Below the pieces are notes generated by a model. It ran no database searches. It was given only the letters and a program-made list of their open reading frames with translations, and was not told the DNA's origin. A DNA stretch of 44,501 nt from Purshia tridentata (taxonomy: Eukaryota; Streptophyta; Magnoliopsida; Rosales; Rosaceae), in NCBI GenBank assembly GCA_003254885.1, contig QANT01000195.1:1777-46277 (forward strand), in the 5' to 3' direction. Positions 11,201-23,240 of the stretch are shown in pieces; position 1 is the first letter of the stretch, and each line of letters starts with the position of its first letter. Made by a program: the position numbers and the translations under genes.

Positions 11201-13072
11201 GGAATGCATACTAAATCATCACCAAGAAATGTCATGAGAAGGATAGACAAGATTAGTATACTAATATTGCAAACTATCCTAGCTTCAATGGGGTAGTATT
11301 TGAGGATCCCATTACTATTATAGTAGCAATACTATATAGTAGCAGTGAGTGGGAAACTGAAGAAATTATTGGGATTTAAAATGGACAAAGTGCAATTTTC
11401 TATCAAACAATTTTTGGTCATGAGCTCTAAGGGAAAGTATGACAAACTTGCAAAGGAAAAAAAAAAAAAATGCAAAGAACTGATTGCAAGAGAAGTCTTT
11501 GCCCCAACATCAATTTCATGTTCATTAAAATCTAAATAGATGACACAAAGTCAAACCAACTGTCAAACAAATAAAAAGCTAGTGTTGCCGTATTTGATTG
11601 TTACTGTAGTGAGAGCTCAGATTCCATAATGAAGGTTTCAGTCTATCTACTCAACTCAAACCTTTCCAATGGAACTAACCGTCTAGGCCACACAGAGGTG
11701 GCTCATAATCATCTAGACCATTGTAGCATAGCTAATTACTTAGTAAAAACAATTGAGATTCTATCTTGCCAACACCTCATGCCGCTGCTTAGGTTAATCA
11801 ATTTTTACAGGCTGCTTTCCTTCAGACATTTCATCTGCTTTTCTGAATGCAGAAAGAATTCACATTTGCCGTTTAACCAATAATGTGAGAAGTCTTTAAC
11901 ATTACTCCTACTCAAGTCACTATTTTATAAAAAAGTCTCTGTCCTTCATTATGTTCATGGCTCGGACAATAAATGATAGTAAAAATTTTGCTGTTTGTTA
12001 GGAAAATCAGGGGCTTTACAATGCTACAGAGAAAATACTGATTAATCAACTTAACAAAAGAAAGATAATACTCTATGTAGCCTTGATCAGCCAATTAGAA
12101 GATACACAAAACTTATTACAAAGACGTGGCACACCCAAAAACTCCATGACTATTTCTTTTCATAGTGCAATACATATTCATCTATCCTCAACGTCTCATT
12201 ACAAAGAGACTAATCACATGCTCTGAGATTTCGTCATATCAACAGATAAGAGTAATACAATCGTGATCGCCAATAACCATATTAGAAACATAATTTGTCA
12301 AAGCCAGAGAGATTACCTGCCCATGATACACAAATGGACCATATGCCAATGCAAAAACAGCCACAACCACAGCCCCCATAATCCAAAGCCGCCAGAAACC
12401 CCTCAACAATCCTTTCCAGCAATAATGCCTCAACAAGTAGATAAAATAAACTGGCGCCGCCACTGCAAACAAATGCTTGAAGCACAACAAAACAGCAAAA
12501 ACAAGCCCACCCATCAAGTCCCTCCTTTCTTCTAAATACGATAGCGAGATCAACAAAATCCCAAGTAAAAAGCCATTGTACTGAAAATGCAAATGGTCCA
12601 CAATCACAAGCATTGGGGACCATATAACCAATACCCAGATCAGTTTTTGCTTCTCTGAATCCAAATTCCTAGTCAATCTATAAACCCCATATAAGAGACA
12701 CAAATCTGATAACATAACAGAAACTCTTTGGAAATAAAGCACTGTGTTTGAGGTGTAGTTCAAGCCCTTTTGGAGGTTAACCATTTGTGGTTCAATGAGA
12801 TTGGCAAAAATGGATAGGAAGCGCTCAAAGTAGGCGAAGAATGGAGGGTAGTCAAGGGTCCAAGGGCTGGTCTCGTCAAAGTACCATTGAGAGAGAGGCA
12901 GAGAGTGGGTTATAGCAAGCCAATGGCGATGGACCTCAAAGTCTGTGCTTTTGTAGGCTGGGATCAGAAGCAGCTTTATGCAGGTGGCTATGGCGAAAAA
13001 CCACCATAGCTGTGAAATGGGGTTGTTGGATTTGGGAGCTTTGTTCAGCTTTGGAGTGGTTTCTGCTTCCAT
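8218..13072 (-). CDS. ALG8: Dolichyl-P-Glc:Glc1Man9GlcNAc2-PP-dolichol alpha-1,3-glucosyltransferase (ALG8)
   Basis: ALG8 adds the second glucose to the lipid-linked N-glycan precursor on the lumenal side of the ER, using dolichyl-phosphate-glucose. There are four exons: 12317-13072, 10622-10828, 9758-9995 and 8218-8621. All have GT-AG borders, with intron phases 0, 0 and 1, giving 534 residues (Arabidopsis ALG8 is about 506). The start at 13072 (MEAETTPK) is chosen because homology begins just after it; the in-frame ATG at 13429 would add an unrelated leader. Diagnostic blocks are [98 protein letters not shown] and [17 protein letters not shown]. Multiple hydrophobic segments fit a polytopic ER protein. 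Exon 4 has a somewhat longer loop than Arabidopsis. The gene appears intact. Confidence 0.96.
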
Positions 13073-14124
13073 AAGCTTTAAAAACGAAAACCAGGACTTC
13101 AATTCAGTGGAAACTGAATTCCAGAAAATATCGTGTATTGAGACGGAAAGAAAAAACCTGGAACTCGATGCATTTAGAATTCCGTTGCTATGAACTCTAC
13201 TTAGGACCATTGGGTCTCCGCGTTGGGTTCGATTGATAAAGAGTATTATAACCCGACAAAAGCCACCAGCAACGATAGAAAGTTGAGTCTCTTTGTGGCC
13301 AGCAAATGCATCAAAAAAACTGGTCAAGTGCTGAGGCCCGAGGCCCATGAAGCCCAAGATACCTGAGGCCCAAGTCAATATAGCTACTTTTTTCACAAGC
13401 AATTGTTTAGACCCATTAAAAACAGGCACAAGGGAATAGTTATCGACATTCTAATTACTGGGGCGGGTAATGCCAGTCTAGATTTTATTTTGTTAATAAT
13501 TATTGGTCTTGCTTGTTTTTTCAAGTATGTAGGGAGTTAATCTAAGGTTTTGTTCTATAGGTTTGGAGCTTGGTTTCTTGTGTCTGAGGTGAGGTGGATG
13601 GTGGAAGTGCCACTAATGGGAGGGGTGTTTATATCATTGAGCTCACGTAGGATGCAAATTTTGCATTGTATCTGGTGGTTCTTTCTTGGGTGAAGTTTTG
13701 AAAATTTGGTCTTCAGTTACTTTTAAAATTAGTTTTGGGCCGCTTGTAATTGTTTATTTATTTAGTTATGTATGTGCAGTGCATGTTTGGTTAGATGTTG
13801 TTATAGCAAAAGATCTTGTAATCTTATTATGTTTTTCTCACATGCCCTTGAACTTAACTTTTTCTTAAAAAAAAAAAATTCTAATTGAAATATCAACCGA
13901 ATTGAACCTTAAGGTTGAATTTGATTTGGCTTGCTAGTTTGTCTTCTTTTTTTTTTTTTCACTATCCAGTTAAATAACCAAACTAAAGTGAGCTAGTTTG
14001 AGATCTTAAACTGACGATTGAAAAATCGAACTTTAAATTTTGTATATTATTAATACAAGTAATTTTGTATTTGTTATGTGTGATTTTGTTAAATGTTGAA
14101 TTTTGATTGTAATTAGAAAGATTT
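13073..14124. other. ALG8 upstream region and intergenic DNA
   Basis: The ALG8 5' UTR and promoter should lie just right of 13072. Positions about 13460-13880 end in a 12-base A run and could be the 3' tail of a retroelement, but I find no coding part to support it. Confidence 0.4.
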
Positions 14125-14355
14125 CAATTCAGAGACGAATCTTGGAGGAAGTGCAGATTACACATTGATGTTGTCCGAAACTGAGGTTAGTTCCTGATGG
14201 GCTGAATATGTTGCTATTCTTAAGGAATTAATCATCAAAAGCATGCCTAGTACATTAGTATGCTTGGGCAAGGAGGAGAGGATTTCTACAAGATCAAACT
14301 CGTGCCTTCTGCTGTATTGCAACCAATGGATGACCGCAGTGATTGAGTAGATGCG
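14125..14355 (+). pseudogene. Relic of the LRR C-terminus of a third NLR
   Basis: The DNA aligns with the last ~200 bp of NLR1 and NLR2. Recognisable pieces are CRLHID, then LRLVPDGL, LKELIIKSMP and GEDFYKIKLVPS, against LKELTIKEMP and GEDFDKIKHVPS in the intact genes. The pieces lie in different frames with stops between them, so at least two frameshifts separate them. No NB-ARC or CC part precedes it. It is the tail of an older cluster member on the same strand. Confidence 0.75.
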
Positions 14356-14371
14356 GGATATATAGATTAAT

Positions 14372-15715
14372 GGCTTAATTACAATTTACACCTTCCAACT
14401 ACAGGGGAGACTTCAAGCAGATTTCAGGATGCTCCATATAAAAATTTACAAGCGCTTTTACTAATTTTCAAAAATTATGTAACTTTAATAATTTCGTCAA
14501 GTTTTCTGTTAAGTATCAACATAATTTTTGCTTACTAGAATTTTTAAATAGCATAGAGTGCCGCGTAGAAATACAATAAAAAAAAATTACAAAAACTTTT
14601 ATAATATTGAAAACTAACCGTGAATTAACTTTATTTCAATTTTTTTTTTATCTCTCTCTTTCATTTTCTTCTTTCTCTTCTTCTCCTTTCCATTTCAGTA
14701 TTTCTCTCTCTCTTCCTCTCTCTTCTCTCCCCGACCTCTCTCCTCCCTCACCGTCACCTTCTCAAGACCAGGCCATTTGGCCGGTAAGCAATTATTATAA
14801 AAACAAAAAAGACACCAAATTTTCAGTTTTAATTATTCCGAAGCCAGGAAACCAATACTAAGCCTAGTAGAACTAGTAGTTGTATTAGCAGATTTTACGT
14901 CTATGACTCTCTCCTGGGATGTTTCCTCATCAATGTTGAGCCTTGGCCCTCCCATTTTTGTTTGTCTCCGTCACCTTTAATTGGGGTTTTCAATTGTATC
15001 AACAATTGGCTCAATCCATCACAGCCAATAGCATGAGCATGAATCGATTTGATGCATGGGTCGAGGCCAACGATCGCCGAAGTGGCCAGAAATTAGCCGG
15101 AGAAGCAGCAGCCTTTATGTCGTCGATTTTCCGTCTTGGGTGGTTTCACGTGTAATCGGAGGGTACCAGCAAGCTCAGCGTGACGACGGCTTCTTCTTTG
15201 ATTAGCCTACGGCGGTCGTCGAGGTGAAAGTCGGGCATGGGTTGACTCCGGTCATCGTGCTGAGTCACCTGGTGGTTCGGCGTCCAAGCTCTCGCAGGAG
15301 AAGGTGACAGTGAGGGTTCTAAGGGAGGAAAAAGGTCGGGGAGAGAGAGAGAGAGACTGAAATACTAAAACGCACAAGCTCTCTTTTGTGCATTTGTTTA
15401 AATTAATGCTTGATCTATAACTATTGCAACAAAAGATCCGACTTTTCCTCATGGGTTATGGGTGTTTTTGCTATTTCTGTTTGGTTAGAAATACTCTGAC
15501 CCAACAAAGCAACTGGGTTTTGTACAATTACGGGTCACAATTGAGAAAGAGGTGGAGTATACGAGAGGAGGAAGAAGATGTGTGTAGGAGAGAGAAAAAC
15601 CAAATCAGAGAGTGGGGAAAGAGAGGTGGAGGAGAGAGAAAAATAAGAAAGAGACACTAAAAGTTGGTAGACACACTTGTAAATTTTTGTACTCTGAAAT
15701 CTCATACAGTTCGAC
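14372..15715. mobile_element. TIR element with internal GC-rich segment (approximate borders)
   Basis: The corresponding stretch upstream of NLR2 (about 24885-24925) runs straight through, so about 1.34 kb was inserted here. The outer arms share AGATTTCAG and AAAAATTTACAAG in inverse orientation (14430-14470 against 15660-15700). An inner pair (14695-14765 and 15297-15366) shares CTCCCCGACCT and GTCACCTTCTC. Between them, 14960-15300 is markedly GC-richer than the surroundings and looks like captured gene sequence, but I cannot identify it. No transposase is visible. Confidence 0.6.
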
Positions 15716-15795
15716 GAACTAAATTATTTTTTTGATGCCATGAAGTTGCTCTTAGTCTTAGCTTTAGAGCTCAAATTATTTGGCTTTTATTTTTA

Positions 15796-17224
15796 GGGAA
15801 AAGATTTTAGACCTCAAATTTTGTGCCTTAAATGTGCCTCAATATGATGTGACAAAATTAAATAGTCCACATCACTATTTAATTTTTTGATAATTATACT
15901 CATCACTTATCAAATTAAAATTATTTTTATTGAAAGACTATCTTATCCCTCCAAAATCTAATGACCTTAATTCATCTAGATCATGATTCTTTACCTTAGA
16001 CAATGTACTGTTCTTTGCCTTTTAAAAATTTTGAAGCATTCATTTAATCTAATGGTTTAGGATACATACACCACTTAAACTAGGATAAGTCTTGTTTTTA
16101 TTTTCTTTATTTTTAACTTAATGAATTGTTTTTTAATTAATCATGGACACGTACTTCTTCTTCTTCTTCTTCTTCTGCAACATTAACTACCATCTCCCAC
16201 TAAAGCTCTCATCATCTTTCACTAAAGCTCTCATCATCTTTCCTCCTCACATTGCCCAAATGGCCTCTGCTCTCCTAGTAATTAACGCTCAATTTTCATC
16301 CCAATACAACAATCTTGTGATAAATATCGTCTTGCCAGATAGGTTTATGGGTCATAATTTGAAGGTTATACAATTGTTTCAAAATATACAATTGAATCAT
16401 ATACAATTGTTTCAAAACATGGTTATGTTAATTTTTGGTTTGCATAATTTTTTATGTTTGGCTTTGAGTAGGGTACCATATTTCCTTATGCATTTGTTTT
16501 TATCATGTTTACCTTCTACCTTTGTGGACGATCAATGTAAGACAAATTAACCAAAATATAAAAATAAAAATCGATAGACTTGATGATGAATTAATGATGA
16601 GATTTTCTTTTATATGTTTCATCAAAAGATGATATTGATCAGAGAGCATAGATGTTCATAGCTAATTTCCAAAACCAACTTAGGATGGAAAGACGGATCT
16701 CTTTGGAGCTTCGATATAGTAGAGGAAACAGTTTGAACTATCATCTCCTTGATCGATGATCACTACTTTTATTTGGTGATGGTGGCCGGAGCTAGCCTGT
16801 GATTTTTTTCAAGAGGGTTATGATTTTATTCGTTTATTTTTTGTTTTATTGGGCTTGTTTGATTGCCGATATGACAATGTAAAGTACAAGCAGCATATAC
16901 ATTTTTTGATACTTTATATTATGTAAACTTTTATACGTACCACTTTTATTTGGTCAATTTACAGGCCTTATATGGGAGTTGGGAATTGCAGAGCTCTTCA
17001 TTCATGGGGGGAAGGATTTGGAAAGATGACTATATAGTTTTTTATGTAGGAATAAAATCTTATTTTATTAATGGACCATGCTATTTTTCATAAGGTTTTT
17101 AGGAAGGTTAAATAAGTCTTTTTAGAGGCTTATGTGGCATTAAAATTAAATAAATTAATTAATATGAATATTACATGTGATTGAGGCACAATTGAGGCAC
17201 AAATTTTGAGACCCCGACACTCTC
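15796..17224. mobile_element. Non-autonomous MULE-type TIR element upstream of NLR1, 9-bp target duplication
   Basis: TTATTTTTA flanks both ends (15787-15795 and 17225-17233). Inverse termini share TGTGCCT words and the block (A)CCTCAAATTTTGTGCC against GGTCTCAAAATTTGTGCC. The upstream region of NLR2 (about 24965-24985) shows the uninterrupted target with a single TTATTTTTATT, which confirms insertion after duplication. Inside are a (CTT)n tract at about 16155-16176 and a 22-bp direct repeat (16199-16220, 16221-16242). No transposase frame was seen. It ends about 530 bp before the NLR1 ATG. Confidence 0.88.
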
Positions 17225-17634
17225 TTATTTTTATTGTATCAAAAGATACCTCTTCATATGGGCGTATGAAAGATACATCGTCACCTTTTGGTTATTTTTT
17301 ACTTTCCTTTTTTGGGATTCATTGTATTTTTTGCTATATTTCCATTTTTTTTAGCCACTATTCTATCTCATCCCACGCCCATCCTCATGAGTTTGTCTGC
17401 CACTTGAGAGATAGAATCAATTAAAAGTTGGCAATAATTCATGTGCTTGTGATAAACGTGGATACAATACCCCACGATAAAGTTGAATTCCATAGTGTTC
17501 TTCGTAAAAAGGAACGTCCCACCAATAAACCCAAAAAGAAAAAGTTGAAAATATTGTCCCCTAGCTCCATAATGAAATTGCACCTGAATTATTGCCTCAC
17601 TCACCTCATTAGAAGATACAATATCGATGTCCTC

Positions 17635-17641
17635 TATATAA
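17635..17641 (+). promoter_or_regulatory. Likely TATA box of NLR1
   Basis: TATATAA lies about 115 bp upstream of the ATG, in a block conserved with NLR2 (ATATCGATGTCC just before it, ACTTGCATTTCTT after). Confidence 0.6.
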
Positions 17642-17755
17642 CTTGCATTTCTTCTCTGAAGAAACAAACTTGCACTCTACCTCTACCGCTCTACTGCTGG
17701 TAACAACACATTTCATTAATCTCAAAAAAAATAAGAAGCTAGAATATCAGAGAAT

Positions 17756-20700
17756 ATGGCTGAGGCTGTTGTTTCAGTTGTGATCGAAGGGCTCGGGCCG
17801 CTCGGAAGCTTCTTCATGCAGCAAGCCAAGTTCTTGAGTGGAGTCAGCGATCAAGTTGAGCTTGCTCAGATGGAGCTACTCTTGATGCGGGGCTTCCTGA
17901 AAGATGCAGATGCAAGGCAAGGAGATGATGAACTAGTACGCTTTTGGGTTAACATTATTCGAGATGCTGCTTATGATTTGGAGGATGTCATTCAAACTTT
18001 TGCCTTGAAGGTGACTTACAAGAAGAAAGAAAGTATGAAGATTGTCCTGAAAAGATTTGCTTGCTTTTTCAAAAAAGGAGTTGATGTTTACAAGATTGGG
18101 TCAGAAATTGAGTACATTACCACCAGACTGTCTAAGTTGAGGTTGACTATGCAAAGTTATGACATCAAAGAGACAAAGGGAAGTCGAGGTGCCACGTCCT
18201 CTTTTCAGAGGCAACAGGAACGGAGACGAACTTATGCTCATGTTATTCAGCGTGATGTTGTTGGGTTAAAGGATGACACAGAAAAACTGGTTAAGCAGTT
18301 GCTGAATCAAGAAAAAAGGCACCAGGTTATTTCAATTTGGGGGATGGGTAGTTCCGGTAAGACCACTCTTGCAAAACTAGTTTATCATCATGATGAAGTT
18401 AAACGTCATTTTGAATGTTTTGCTTGGGTGTGTTTATCCCAACAATTTCAAGACAGAGATGTTTTGGAAGACATTTATGTTCAACTTATTTCTCCTACCA
18501 ACAAAGAGGAAAGTAAAGAGGAAAGGAAAGAAATTGCAAAACAGAATAAGGCAGACATAGCAAAAGAGGAAAGGATAAAGGAAAGGAAAAAGGCAAAGAA
18601 GGAAATTGCAGAACTGAACAAGGCAGGCATAGCAAAAAAGCTTTGTAATATCCAACAAAAACGGAAATGTTTGGTGGTGGTTGATGACATTTGGACCCTC
18701 GATGCGTGGAACTCTTTGGAAGCTGGATTTCCGGTTAATAAGGAAGGAGAGAGCCGAATATTAGTCACCACTCGCAAAAGAGATGTGGCATTGCATGCAG
18801 CTGGAGAAAATGGTCTTCACCAACCCGAACCACTAACTGAGGATGAAAGTTGGGAACTATTTGAGAAGATAACAAACATTAAAAGGGATGATGATGCAGG
18901 TACTTTCTCATCCAAATTTTTTTTTATACAACTTACTTTTCTTATTCATCAATTGAGCCTAAATAGAAATTTTCATATTCCATTCGGCATTACATCTTTT
19001 TAACAAGAAAAAAAATCATTGTGTATGAAAATTTACTTTTTTTAAAGTTTTACTAACTTTTCATTACAATGAACAATATTATGCATCTTCAAAATGTACG
19101 TCAAATCTTATACAAGTCTTTTTCACCTACATTTTAATTAGATATATACAAATTTTTAAAGGTGGGTTAAAAATCAATAGTTCAAAAAGTTGGTATTTTT
19201 TCAAATTTCTCAATTAATAATCTTGCGGGAAACATTGACGTAGAAAGGCTGTTTTTACATTTTGACAGTTTTAACATTATATTAGGTAACAAGATGTTTA
19301 TGTTTTCATGGAATTGAACCTTTTAATCAAATCAAATGTGTTGTTTTTAATTAATGGTTGTTAAAAAAAAAAAATCAAATGTGTAATGGCCAAAAAATCA
19401 TCGTGGCCTTTAGCCATGGACCATGGTTGCCTAATTATCATAAGATTAAAGACTCTTTGCTTATGCAATGTCATTATGACGATCAAAAAATTCATTTAAT
19501 CCAAGTTAATCGCAGTGTAATCCCTTGGCAATAAAAAATTGCAGTATAATAATTAATTAGATGCTACGCGCCTACACGCCCTATGGTCCTGTGTAGACTT
19601 CTCTTGTTCAATGTTTCGTCAAGACTAATTAGTGAGAATGAAAATAAAGATAAGTTAAGCAAGCAAGCTTGCTTTTTATTATTTGAGATCCCAGCCTTCA
19701 ACTCGAAAAGTTATTGGGTATAACCGATACACTGTTATGAAAGATAATCAATTTAACATGTAAGGGTAATGTTGAACGATATGTTTATATTTCTAACTCT
19801 GCTATGGGGATTATTAGTTTTCTCAAAGTGTTAATGCCTTCCCTACTCATGGCTTTATCTCCCCCAAGAATCTGATAAGTACCCTTTTGAAACTGTGCTG
19901 AACTTGCTTTTCTCTTTATATACACTCCCGCAAACCTATATTACTGTAAATTTTTCTTACTATAAGAACAATTATTGTTGGTCAAAATTATTACTAGTAT
20001 GTTGGGCATTCATTTTGTTTTTTAATTGCCAATCCATAAATTAGGTTAAGTAAGAAAATCATAAATATATTTGAGCTCTAGTGTCAAAATCTTTAGAGCA
20101 AGGGATGTTGACGATAAAATGTAGGGTATATTTAATTAGTTTTTTGTACCATATAATTACTAATTTGAGAAACGTAGTTGATTTTGGTCTTTTATTGTTT
20201 TTCCAGGCTCTGAAATTTGCACAAAGAAGAATGAACAAGAAAATGAGATTTATTCAAAGAAGAAAGAACTAGGAAAGAATATGATTCACCATTGTGGAGG
20301 TTTGCCATTAGCTATTACTGCCCTTGCAGGAATTCTAGCTCAAAAGGACACTATTGATGAGTGGGAGAAGGTGCATAACAATGCTAATGTATACATAGGG
20401 AGAGGCACAAACCTTGAACAAGAATACAAAGGTCAAGAGTATCAAGGCGCATCATGGGTGCTGACATTGAGCTATAATGACTTACCATATCGCCTAAAAT
20501 TATGCTTTTTGTATTTGGGCAATTTTCCAGAGGATTATGAGATATCGGTGAAAAGATTAACTCAATTATGGATGGCAGAAGGTTTTATATCTTCGACATC
20601 GCAAAGACATGATTCAACGGAATCAATGGAAGATATATCATACAATTGCTTAAGTGAGTTGGTAGAAAGGTGTATGGTTCAAGTTGGAGAGTATGGTTTA

Positions 20701-22071
20701 ACTAAGAAGATTAAAACTTGTCGGCTCCATGATCTTATGCGAGACTTGTGCTTGTTAAAGGCAAAAGAGGAGAATTTTGTCCATATTGTCAATTTTTCTG
20801 ACACAGTAACTGAGGTATCACCAATAATTGGCAAAGTTCGAAGACTTTCCATCTACTTAGACAATGACGTTTACAAATTAGCTCCCACAAGAGAAGGTCA
20901 CGTTAGGTCTCTTTTATACTTTGCTCCACTGAATTTTTCCCCAGAGTGGAACAAACAATTAATAAGATCACTGTTCAAAGACTTCAAATTGCTTAGAGTT
21001 TTGAAGTTTGAAGGTATACAAGCAGAGGAACTACAGCTACCGAGGAATAGTGGGAGTCTAGTCCACTTGCGGTTTTTAAGTCTACAAAATTGTGGGCATA
21101 TAAAACGGTTGCCATCATCTGTAGGTAATTTGGTATGTTTGCAAACTCTAGATTTACGTTGCGCTGACTATGTGCGGGAGCCGGTGATAATTCCAAATGT
21201 GATATGGAAGTTGGAACAGTTGAGACATTTATATTTACCTTTGGATTACAGAGTCAGAGGTATATTTAAAGTAATGCTGCAGTTGGACACTCTTGGCAAA
21301 TTGCAGACATTAGTAAATGTTAGAAGCTCCAATTGGAATTTTAAAGATTTCGTTGTACTAACCAATCTTAGAAAACTGTCCCTGAGAGTGGCACCAGAGA
21401 CACCCTTGGCTGAGGAAGTTTTGAAATCTGCGAGCATCACATTTAATGGTCTTCGGTCTCTCTCTGTGGTGTCTTTGAATGCAGAGGATTTACGAAGGAT
21501 AGTATTAAGCTGTCCTTATATAGACAAGCTGAAACTGGACGGGCCAATCATGGAATTACCGGAAGACTTGCTGCGCTATCGAAACCTGACCAAGATACAG
21601 CTGATTGATAATCATCTCAAGGAAGACCAGATAAAAATACTGGAGAAGCTGCCAAAATTAAGAATGCTTTACCTTGGGAATAATGATAGTATTCATTCAT
21701 TGGTTTTCTCCGGAGAAGGCTTTCCTCATATTGAATTTCTTAGGCTTAAATATTTGGTTGAATTAAAGGAGTGGAAGGTGGAGAAAGGAGCCATGCCTAG
21801 TCTCTGCAGATTGCACATTGGGTATTGTACACAACTGAGGGCAGTTCCAGATGGGCTTCAAGATGTTACGACCCTCAAGGAATTAACCATCAAAGAGATG
21901 CCTGGGACATTCTGCCACAGGCTTCGGGCAGGAGGAGAGGATTTCGACAAAATCAAACACGTGCCTTCTCTAATTATATCCCATCACTTGGATCGACGCG
22001 ATTCATCAAACTTTGGTGAAAACTCTATTTTTTTCTATTCGTCAAGATTCTGGCGTTATTTATCTTTGTAG
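17756..22071 (+). CDS. CC-NB-LRR disease resistance protein, copy 1 (NLR1)
   Basis: Presumed intracellular immune receptor of the RPP13/RPP8-like CNL class. Exons are 17756-18899 and 20207-22071 (phase-1 intron of 1,307 bp), giving 1,002 residues. An Rx-type coiled coil at the N-terminus carries the EDVID-type motif LEDVIQTF near residue 76. NB-ARC motifs are a P-loop GMGSSGKTT (196-204), kinase-2 LVVVDDIW (306-313), RNBS-B SRILVTTR, GLPLA (413-417), an RNBS-D-like CFLYLGNFPEDYE and the MHD variant LHD (555-557). LRRs follow to the end. Odd points against NLR2: Gly to Ser in the P-loop; 24 extra charged residues before kinase-2; 12 extra residues at the start of exon 2; and loss of the ancestral stop, adding 30 residues (from SHHLDRRD). 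A splice from 22015 to 22166 is phase-compatible. The frame is otherwise open, so the gene is probably functional. Confidence 0.93.
19190..19610. other. Extra ~420 bp in NLR1 intron relative to NLR2
   Basis: The two introns align up to AAAGGTGG(G/A)TTAAAAATC and again from TTCAATGTT(T/G)CGTCAAGA. NLR1 has about 420 bp between these points that NLR2 lacks. I see no clear inverted termini, so insertion in NLR1 and deletion in NLR2 are both possible. Confidence 0.55.
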
Positions 22072-22165
22072 TAATACAACACTGCCCTTGTTAATTTTCA
22101 TTAGAACTGGTAGAATGAGGTAATTATGATTTTAGTAATGACTTGATATCATTTTTCACCTGCAG

Positions 22166-23034
22166 GTGAGAGATCACCTGATGAATCTGGGACAAATTCT
22201 CAAGTAAACAGGGCTGCAGATGCAACTGTTGACATCAATACTTCTGTGATGACTCAGTGAACAAAGTACTGTCGTCGATTTGTCCAGAGAATTCACGTTC
22301 AAGAAGTGCGGCTAAAAATCCTAGAAAGTCATGCTCATAATTTTGATTCTGGTATTGTTTCTAAGGTTTCTGATTCTCCAGTTAATTTGCAGTTTCTAGG
22401 AGATCATTCTGGTCTGGAGGTTTTACTGTCAGGTCCAGTATTTGTTGTGTCTGAAAGGCCTAGATTTTTGTTTCACATTGATGTGACCAGAATGCCTTCC
22501 AACATTTTATCAAGCTGCAAATCTGAAATAGTTAACCACTTTTTTCACCTAAAGCATCGTCTTGGGAAAATATGGCACTTCTTAAGAAATGGCATGAGAA
22601 TCCAAATTTCAGATTCTGAAAATTCTATTTTTATATAAAGAATGCCTTCCTCATGATGGCGTAGTATAGTGATATAAATTCTGGCCCGTCAGCAAGAGTT
22701 AGGCACTTTTTAAAAGCTGTTCATAATCAAATATATACCTTGCATTGTGAATGTGCATTTTTCATTCATTATATATAAGATGTTTGTATGCTGATAATTG
22801 CTTGTTACTTGTGAAACGTACAGTTCTTTGCAATTGATTCACGCCTGTGGAACTAGTAACCCCTTTCTGGAAAGCTACATGATGGTGTTGATGAGAGAGT
22901 TCCAGAGAGCTGGTGTTTCTGCGCATCTAGGCCATGCTCATACATGCTCCTGTGAATCATCTTTGGTGGCTGAAATGTCCAGCATACATGCAACTAATTT
23001 GCGAGTAATCATGCTTACTGAGGCACTAAATGAG
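22166..23034 (+). pseudogene. RING-H2 E3 ligase pseudogene, copy 1 (RING exons lost)
   Basis: This follows NLR1 directly and aligns with the pseudogene behind NLR2. Pieces are exon 22166-22260 (ERSPDESGTNSQVNRAADA, stop TGA), a second piece about 22290-22540 containing HNFDSGIV, FLGDHSGLEVLLSG and FVVSERPRFLFHID, and a third, 22860-23034, with HTCSCESSLVAEMSS and MLTEALNE before a GT donor. The segment equivalent to 31900-32160 is deleted. Similarity to copy 2 ends near 23240, so the RING-coding exons are absent. The parent family is recognised from copy 2. The first exon could still be used as an alternative last exon of NLR1. Confidence 0.75.
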
Positions 23035-23240
23035 GTGAATTCCTTTCAACTTTAATGTTCTTTCTATGTTTATGTTTATAAGTTTCCTCTTGAACAACCC
23101 TTTCTTCCTTTTACAAAATTTGCTTTTTAATCTGCTTTACAAAAACGGAAAAGGGAAGAAAAGAGAAAGAAGCATGGAGTGCGTACATATCAACCTCCCC
23201 CATCTGCGAGTGTGTGCGCGTGTTCTTTTGCAGTTAGATA

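Noticed and set aside
12263..12623. Overlapping open frames within ALG8 exon 1
   Set aside because: They are out of frame with, or antisense to, a clearly homologous coding exon.
13460..13880. Possible LINE 3' end with A tail
   Set aside because: Only an A run supports it; no reverse transcriptase, endonuclease or target duplication could be found.
14607..14861. Ser/Leu-rich open frame on the + strand
   Set aside because: It is generated by the CT-rich inverted arm of the TIR element and mirrored by the opposite arm at 15297-15366.
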